DNA of 52,065 nucleotides. Origin: a virus. Under the pieces are notes generated by a model. That model worked only from the letters and a program-made list of their open reading frames with translations. It made no database searches and was not told where the DNA came from. Below, one piece after another: positions 47,441 through 52,065 of the stretch (its first letter is position 1; each line of letters begins with the position of its first letter). Location of the stretch: positions 1 through 52,065 of IMG/VR virus record IMGVR_UViG_3300028608_000022. One strand, 5' to 3'. The position numbers were made by a program, and so were the translations under genes.

Positions 47441-48160
47441 ATGAAGAAAACCGTTGAACAGCTGTTGGCTGCTGCCAAAGCCAAAGCCGACGCCCAAGCC
47501 GCAGCTGCTCAAGGTGCAGCCGCTGTGACGGCTGCGGCCAACTCCCCCGCGAACCCTGCCGCTCCGGCAGCTGCCGCGACCGATCCCGCGACGGCCACTG
47601 CTGCCGGCCCCAAGGACGGCGAAAAACCTGGTGAGCCCGCAGCCACCGCCCCTAACGCGGCCTTCGTGATTGAGGGCGGCAAGGTGTTCATCAACGCCGA
47701 CCAGGTCAAGGACGGCGTCTTCTCGGCCAAGGTCGAAGACAAGGACGGCAAGTTCGCCATCGCCGGCCTGTCCATTCCGGCCGCTGAGCAGCCCAAGGAC
47801 ATCTCCGCGCTGGCCACCGAGCTGGGCGCCATGGCTGTGGCCCGCAGCGCCGCTGAAGCCGAAGTCACCGAATTGGAAGGCCAGCTGGCCGTCTGCGTCG
47901 GCATCGTCTCCGCGTCCCTGGACAAGATGAACATCGCCCTGGGCAGCGCCAAGGTCGACGTTTCCAAGCTGGGCGTGAGCGAGCTGATCGCGCAGCACAC
48001 GGCGGTGTCGGCGCAATTCGCTGCGAAGTTCCCGGTCGGCGGCGTTGCCGCAGTGGCCGCTTCGCAGGAGCCCACCAAGAAAACCGATGTTTCCACCGAA
48101 CAGCGTGAATTCATGTCGCGTGTGTCGGCGATCAACCCCAAAGTTCAGTCCGCTCAATAA
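47441..48160 (+). CDS. Candidate scaffolding protein, 239 aa
   Basis: The N-terminal 75 residues are Ala/Pro-rich and disordered; the rest is mostly helical (ISALATELGAMAVARSAAEA ..., about 125-165). Position between protease and decoration protein, composition and length suit a scaffold (usually supplied by Nu3-type genes). SD GAGGC. Not recognised by a domain; could also be a minor head protein. Confidence 0.6.
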   Translation: MKKTVEQLLAAAKAKADAQAAAAQGAAAVTAAANSPANPAAPAAAATDPATATAAGPKDGEKPGEPAATAPNAAFVIEGGKVFINADQVKDGVFSAKVEDKDGKFAIAGLSIPAAEQPKDISALATELGAMAVARSAAEAEVTELEGQLAVCVGIVSASLDKMNIALGSAKVDVSKLGVSELIAQHTAVSAQFAAKFPVGGVAAVAASQEPTKKTDVSTEQREFMSRVSAINPKVQSAQ

Positions 48161-48172
48161 GGAGCTTTCGCC

Positions 48173-48634
48173 ATGGCGATCAAGAAAGTTTACGTCGGCG
48201 AAAAGCCGACCGATATCCAGCACAACATCACGGTCAAGGTGGGCACGTCCGCCGACAAGCCGACCGACGCTGACAAGGGCAAGCCCTTCAAGCTGGGCGG
48301 CGACTCGACGTTCGTCCGCTGCGCTGATGGCGACCCCATCGAGGCCATCTTGATGGCTCTGGAGCCGGCCACCGCTGACGGCGTGATGGTGGGCACGGTC
48401 AAGACCGGCGGCTACAAGGAAGCCATCATGGCCGCGGCTGGCTGGGCTGTCGGTGACTTCGTTGTGGCTGCTCCGCAAGCCGCCAACGGCGTGCTGAACG
48501 ACGCAGCTCAGTACCCCCGCCCCAAAGTCAAGGTTGACGCTGCCGCCGCAGGTCCGTTCATGTGGCGCGTCATCAGCGTCGTTGAAGGTGCCGTTGGCGC
48601 CATCAACGCCGTCGTAACCCTGCAACGCGTCTAA
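48173..48634 (+). CDS. Candidate capsid decoration/cement protein, 153 aa
   Basis: Very strong SD (AAGGAGCTTTCGCC). Beta-rich protein with DGDPIEAILMALEPATADGV and VGTVKTGGYKEAIM ... VGDFVVAAP, resembling DUF2190-type capsid cement proteins. Placed just before the major capsid gene, as lambda D. Assignment is by context and pattern. Confidence 0.7.
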   Translation: MAIKKVYVGEKPTDIQHNITVKVGTSADKPTDADKGKPFKLGGDSTFVRCADGDPIEAILMALEPATADGVMVGTVKTGGYKEAIMAAAGWAVGDFVVAAPQAANGVLNDAAQYPRPKVKVDAAAAGPFMWRVISVVEGAVGAINAVVTLQRV

Positions 48635-48667
48635 CGCGCGGCACCCCAGCCCTCCTAGGAGAAGAGT

Positions 48668-49858
48668 ATGAAAGTCAAGTTCATGGGTGCCGACGGTGCG
48701 CTGACCGAAGCGAGCCTGAGCGCCAACATGTATGAAGCTGCCAGCAGCGCCCGTGTCACGTTCGGGGCGTACCTGGCCAGCAACTTCAAGACCGACGAAA
48801 CCAAGTACGGTTCGGTCCTGGACCAGATGATGGCCTCGGCCGGCCTGTTCTCGAAGGACGACCCCAGCAAGGGCATCCACGCCGCGACGGTTGAAGCCGC
48901 GATGAACGGCACCTGCGACAGCCAGTACAAGGCCCAGGGCTCGACCAACGTGGAAGACGTGGCCCCGGCCTCGCGCATTCTGTTCCCGGCTGCGATTCTG
49001 CGCATGATCGAGAACAAGCTGTACGCCAACCGCGACAGCGAAATCGCCCTGTTCGATTCGTTCATCGCGCAGAAAGAAACCATCGCCGGCAAGCGCTTCG
49101 AATACCCGGTGCTGGACTTCACCCGCCCGGAACGTTCCCGCTCCAGCCGCATTTCGCAGCTGTCCGAACCGAACCTGATGATGGTCCTGACGACCAGCGA
49201 CAAGGCCGGCAACATCCCGGTCTACTCGCTGGGCTTGCAGATCTCCGACGAAGCCGCGCGCTCCAGCACCATCGACTTCGTGTCGCTGTCGCTGGCCCGC
49301 CAGGCTGAAGTTGAAGCTGCTGAGCGTCTGGACGAGTGCATTTACGCCATGGTCAACGGCGACGTCGACCTCGGCATCGCTGCACTGCCCACGGTCAAGG
49401 TCAACACGTTTGACTCGAGCATCACCGAAGCCGGCAAGATCACGCACAAGGCCTGGCTGAAGTGGTTGGCCGCCAAGCGCCGCACGACCAGCATCACCGT
49501 GGTCATGATGACGCTGGACACGTTCCTGAAGGTCGAAGCCCGCGAAGGCAAGCCCCTGAAGGAAACGGACTCCACGTCCGCCCCGTTCAACCAGCGCCCG
49601 GACGTGATTCCGACGCTGATCAACCTGAACATTCAAGGCGTGCGCGTCTACCTGGTGGAACCCACCGTGATCCCCGACGACACGATCGTCGGCTTCGACC
49701 CGCGCTACGCCATGCGCAAGATCACCAACAGCGAAGCCCAGTACAAGGCAGCGCAGCAGTTGGTGATGCGCAAGGCCAGCGAAATGCGCTGGGACTGGGG
49801 CAACATCGTCCATCGTCTGTATGACGAGGCGTGGTCTGTCCTCAGCCTGACCGTGTAA
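48668..49858 (+). CDS. Major capsid protein
   Basis: The 396-aa product has the best SD of the window (TAGGAGAAGAGT), and a hairpin terminator follows. Composition and order (long N-arm helices, RFEYPVLDFTRPERSRSSRI, DVIPTLINLNIQGVRVYLVE, terminal RWDWGNIVHRLYDEAWSVL) fit an HK97-fold capsid protein, and its place after protease, scaffold candidate and decoration protein is canonical. The fold is inferred by context, not by a diagnostic motif. Confidence 0.82.
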   Translation: MKVKFMGADGALTEASLSANMYEAASSARVTFGAYLASNFKTDETKYGSVLDQMMASAGLFSKDDPSKGIHAATVEAAMNGTCDSQYKAQGSTNVEDVAPASRILFPAAILRMIENKLYANRDSEIALFDSFIAQKETIAGKRFEYPVLDFTRPERSRSSRISQLSEPNLMMVLTTSDKAGNIPVYSLGLQISDEAARSSTIDFVSLSLARQAEVEAAERLDECIYAMVNGDVDLGIAALPTVKVNTFDSSITEAGKITHKAWLKWLAAKRRTTSITVVMMTLDTFLKVEAREGKPLKETDSTSAPFNQRPDVIPTLINLNIQGVRVYLVEPTVIPDDTIVGFDPRYAMRKITNSEAQYKAAQQLVMRKASEMRWDWGNIVHRLYDEAWSVLSLTV

Positions 49859-49885
49859 ACTCGGTCAAGCTGCACCCCACCACAG

Positions 49886-49914
49886 GGGCCAGGCTGCGGC
49901 CTGGCCCTTCTTTC
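49886..49914 (+). terminator. Terminator after the major capsid gene
   Basis: GGGCCAGGC-TGCG-GCCTGGCCC (9-bp stem) followed by TTCTTTCT, 27 nt after the capsid stop. Probably partial, so that capsid mRNA outnumbers the downstream connector mRNA. Confidence 0.75.
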
Positions 49915-49927
49915 TGGAGATCCCATC

Positions 49928-50383
49928 ATGGCAAAGCAAAATAACGAGCAAGGCCTGACCCGCCCTCAGACGGCTTCCGAGCAGGCTGACCAGAAGGCGT
50001 CCGAACAAGCGGCCGCCGCTGGCCAGGAAACCGGCGCGGCAACCCCGGCCACTCCCGTTCAAGACGCGGGCCAAGCGGCGCCGGCCACCCCCGGCCCGGG
50101 CGAACCTGGTTCGGCCAGCAACGCCGATGCCGAACGTGGCACCGTGGACACCAGCAAGGCTGCGCTGAACACGCCCACCGTGGCCGACAACACGCCCAAT
50201 GGCCGCAAGGCCGCCAAGGATGTGAACGTGGGCGACAGCTGCACGATCACCAACCTGCTGGACGCGCCGCTGCGCGATTTCGAGACCGACAAGGTCTACG
50301 AATTCAACGTGCCCACCAAGACCGAGATGACCTCGTTCTTGGACGGCCAGCGCGAAGCCGGCCGCATCCGCGTGGAGAAGTAA
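49928..50383 (+). CDS. Hypothetical structural-region protein, 151 aa
   Basis: SD CTGGAGATCCCATC. Residues 1-95 are disordered, rich in Ala/Gln/Pro/Thr; residues about 98-151 (VNVGDSCTITNLLDAPLRDF ... FLDGQREAGRIRVEK) look folded. Perhaps a capsid fibre or a head protein; unrecognised. Confidence 0.76.
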   Translation: MAKQNNEQGLTRPQTASEQADQKASEQAAAAGQETGAATPATPVQDAGQAAPATPGPGEPGSASNADAERGTVDTSKAALNTPTVADNTPNGRKAAKDVNVGDSCTITNLLDAPLRDFETDKVYEFNVPTKTEMTSFLDGQREAGRIRVEK

Positions 50384-50890
50384 GTGGCAACGGTATCCAA
50401 ACTCACCGACCTGATTTCCGCAGATGAAGTCCGCGGCCTGTTGGGCGTCTCCGCTAAGGAGCTGCCCGACGCGCGGGTGGATCTGCCGATCTACCTCAAG
50501 ATCGTCAAGACTTCAGTCGGGGCTTTGGATACCGATCGCCGCATCTGGGCGGCCTATGAAGACCTCCCTGACTCGAATCTGAGCCCTGCCCAGACTCGAT
50601 TCAAGGACGCCTTTGAAACCTACACCGGCTTGAAGGGCGCCAGCGTTATCGCGGTAGCGCTGCCTTCCATGGCGGTGCGCAGCCTGACCGACGGAAAGGC
50701 CGGGTTCACGCGCGAGTCAGGCGCGGCGGACGACGTGCGCGTCAATCTGGACCAGGCGCTGGCCGACGCGGCCTACGAGCTGACCGCTGCGGCCGCAGAC
50801 CTCCTGCCGGTGACGCCGCTGGTCTCGGATATCGGGTTCTTGTTCGCTACGGCCACGCCCGGGGCGACTGACCCCGTGACGGGAACCTAG
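50384..50890 (+). CDS. Head-tail connector/adaptor candidate, 168 aa, GTG start
   Basis: GTG with GGAGAAGTAA directly after the previous stop. N-terminal helical region (KLTDLISADEVRGLLGVSAKEL) of the type seen in gp6-like head completion proteins, and a helical C-terminus (LDQALADAAYELTAAAADLL). Position after the capsid gene supports a connector. Identity is by context. Confidence 0.65.
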   Translation: MATVSKLTDLISADEVRGLLGVSAKELPDARVDLPIYLKIVKTSVGALDTDRRIWAAYEDLPDSNLSPAQTRFKDAFETYTGLKGASVIAVALPSMAVRSLTDGKAGFTRESGAADDVRVNLDQALADAAYELTAAAADLLPVTPLVSDIGFLFATATPGATDPVTGT

Positions 50891-50892
50891 CC

Positions 50893-51744
50893 ATGGACAT
50901 GCGCGATGTCGCCAGCTTTTTCGACGACACCCAGGTCTACGACGCCATCAGCGGCCAGCTCATCACGCTTGGCCAGCTGGACCTCTACGACGACTCGCAG
51001 CGCGACGGCGTAGGCACCGAGCGCCGCATCCTGTCCTATGACGACCGCAACAACGTCGTTTGGCCCCCGCACAAGCAGCTGACGATCTCGGGCAAGACCT
51101 GGATCGTCGGTTCGTCCATGCCCGACGATTTCCAGGGCAGCGTCATCCGCCAAAAGGCTGTGATCCAGCGCGCAGACAACGTGTTCCTGCGGGCCAGCGC
51201 CTTTGACTGGATTCGTGGCTATGACCCTGTCGCATCACCGTGCGGCGCGGTCTGGACCAAGGACATGAAGTACGAGGAATCCACCAGCGAGGTCCGCTCT
51301 TTCTACACCCTTTGGGTGGGCGGGGAGGACCTGACGCGGGACGGGGATTTCGTAGAATTCAATGGGCGCATGAACTACGTGCGCAACAGCTACCTGTCCA
51401 GCGTGGGCATGCGCGCCATCGAGGTGGTGGAGCTGCCGGTGGACTGCTTGCAGGAAGTCCTGGTGCGCCAGACGACAGCGGTCTACGACACGACGACCGA
51501 CTCCCCCGGTGGCCCCATCGACGTGCCGGTCATGGCGCTGGTGATGCAGTATTTCGACCAGTACCGGATCGTGTCCCGCGCGATGATCAAGCCCGAGCGC
51601 GGCGATCTGCAAGCGCGCATCGCGCAGGACGACCTGCCGTACCTGAAGGTCGACGACGTGTTCATCATCGGCGGCATGGAGTATCGCGTCAACGTGGCCC
51701 TGCCGGAGCCTGACGAGACGTTCCTGGTGCACCTGAAGCGATGA
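50893..51744 (+). CDS. Neck/head-closure protein candidate, 283 aa
   Basis: Beta-rich protein (YDAISGQLITLGQLDLYDDS ... HKQLTISGKTWIVGSSMPDD) and a C-terminal about 75 residues with YLKVDDVFIIGGMEYRVNVA, as in head-closure proteins that finish the connector. ATG with only GGGAACCTAGCC as SD. Longer than typical stoppers (about 110 aa), perhaps a fusion of two such domains. Confidence 0.65.
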   Translation: MDMRDVASFFDDTQVYDAISGQLITLGQLDLYDDSQRDGVGTERRILSYDDRNNVVWPPHKQLTISGKTWIVGSSMPDDFQGSVIRQKAVIQRADNVFLRASAFDWIRGYDPVASPCGAVWTKDMKYEESTSEVRSFYTLWVGGEDLTRDGDFVEFNGRMNYVRNSYLSSVGMRAIEVVELPVDCLQEVLVRQTTAVYDTTTDSPGGPIDVPVMALVMQYFDQYRIVSRAMIKPERGDLQARIAQDDLPYLKVDDVFIIGGMEYRVNVALPEPDETFLVHLKR

Positions 51745-52065
51745 TCAGGATCACCAACCTCCCCCAGTTCGAAGCCGCGCTAGAGGCCGCGGTGCAGCGA
51801 GAGCTGCGCCAGTCGTTTCTGCCGGTGGCTAAGGCCGTCGTCTATGACATGGCCAAGGCGTTCATCAATGGGGACGAGGGGTACGCCGGCACGCCGCAGT
51901 GGTCGGGGAACGCCGCCGCCAACTGGTATCTGACCGCCGGCCAGCCGGCGACGCAGTTTCGTGAGTATTTCGACACACCGGAATACCCGCTGCCCGAGGG
52001 CGTCGAGCCTCCCTACAGTGGCCACGAGCCGCGCCAGGAAGCGCTCCAGATCTCTCTGTCGCGCA
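51741..52065 (+). CDS. Tail-completion/neck protein candidate, N-terminal part, cut by window edge
   Basis: ATGA overlap with the previous gene. The 108 visible residues (IRITNLPQFEAALEAAVQREL ... WSGNAAANWYLTAGQP ... YSGHEPRQEALQ) have the N-terminal helix and the later loop common to HK97 gp10-like neck proteins that bridge connector and tail tube. The end is outside the window. Confidence 0.65.
   Translation, partial: MIRITNLPQFEAALEAAVQRELRQSFLPVAKAVVYDMAKAFINGDEGYAGTPQWSGNAAANWYLTAGQPATQFREYFDTPEYPLPEGVEPPYSGHEPRQEALQISLSR

Noticed and set aside
47375-49813. An 812-codon open frame on the minus strand opposite the protease, scaffold, decoration and capsid genes.
   Set aside because: No start signal, low-complexity His/Arg/Val/Gly-rich translation, and exactly opposite well-supported structural genes; a by-product of high GC codon use.
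1-52065. tRNA genes, insertion sequences, integrase or lysis cassette.
   Set aside because: None could be recognised; small membrane proteins at 39833-41604 lack an endolysin neighbour or spanin features.

Overview
This 52-kb window reads as the left and central part of a tailed dsDNA bacteriophage genome (Caudoviricetes) with high GC content. The evidence is a PolA-type DNA polymerase, a primase-helicase, a large terminase, a portal, an S49 head protease and a major capsid protein, packed among dozens of tiny overlapping genes. Clear sigma70-type promoters and Shine-Dalgarno (SD) sites fit a Gram-negative, high-GC host; the host genus is not determinable. No integrase, CI-type repressor, tRNA, IS element or CRISPR array was recognised. 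Both ends of the window cut through genes (DNA polymerase at the left, a neck/tail-completion candidate at the right).

Layout. (1) 1-31.2 kb is transcribed leftward. It begins at a control region around 28.5-31.4 kb and passes through about 45 mostly unknown small genes (9.6-28.5 kb) in tightly coupled clusters. It ends in the replication block at 1-9.4 kb: P22-antirepressor-like protein, SNF2-type helicase, AEP primase fused to an ATPase/helicase, a possible ssDNA-binding protein with its own promoter and terminator, an ExoX-like exonuclease, dNMP kinase and the DNA polymerase. A short sliding-clamp-like protein and a MazG-like pyrophosphohydrolase lie in the same arm. (2) 28.5-29.9 kb has no believable gene and holds about 16 copies of a 16-bp iteron in both orientations plus a 40-bp perfect palindrome; it is the best candidate for a replication origin. 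(3) 31.4-41.6 kb is transcribed rightward from a good promoter at 31.41 kb. It carries small genes, among them a MazZ/DUF550-type dATP/dGTP pyrophosphohydrolase, a Lar-like protein, several zinc-ribbon proteins and small membrane proteins. (4) 41.7-52 kb is the packaging and head module.

Three regulatory layers stand out. First, the 16-bp palindrome TTCGGAATATTCCGAA occurs 11 times (plus one variant) between 14.2 and 31.3 kb, mostly just upstream of leftward start codons at cluster boundaries. This resembles the stoperators of mycobacteriophage L5. Second, at least 13 genes share an extended SD element, CAAGGAAC(C). A likely + strand small RNA at 9553-9647 (extended -10 promoter, 15-bp stem, rho-independent terminator) exposes a loop that is the exact complement of that element. 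It could therefore act as a phage-wide translational regulator. Third, a strong promoter is followed about 90 bp later by a strong terminator between the terminase and portal genes, like lambda pR'-tR'. This suggests antitermination control or a short leader RNA.

Four genes shorter than 60 codons (20258-20431, 26077-26217, 34008-34178, 41473-41604) were found by reading the gaps. Functions for most of the small genes are unknown and are described only by what can be seen in them.
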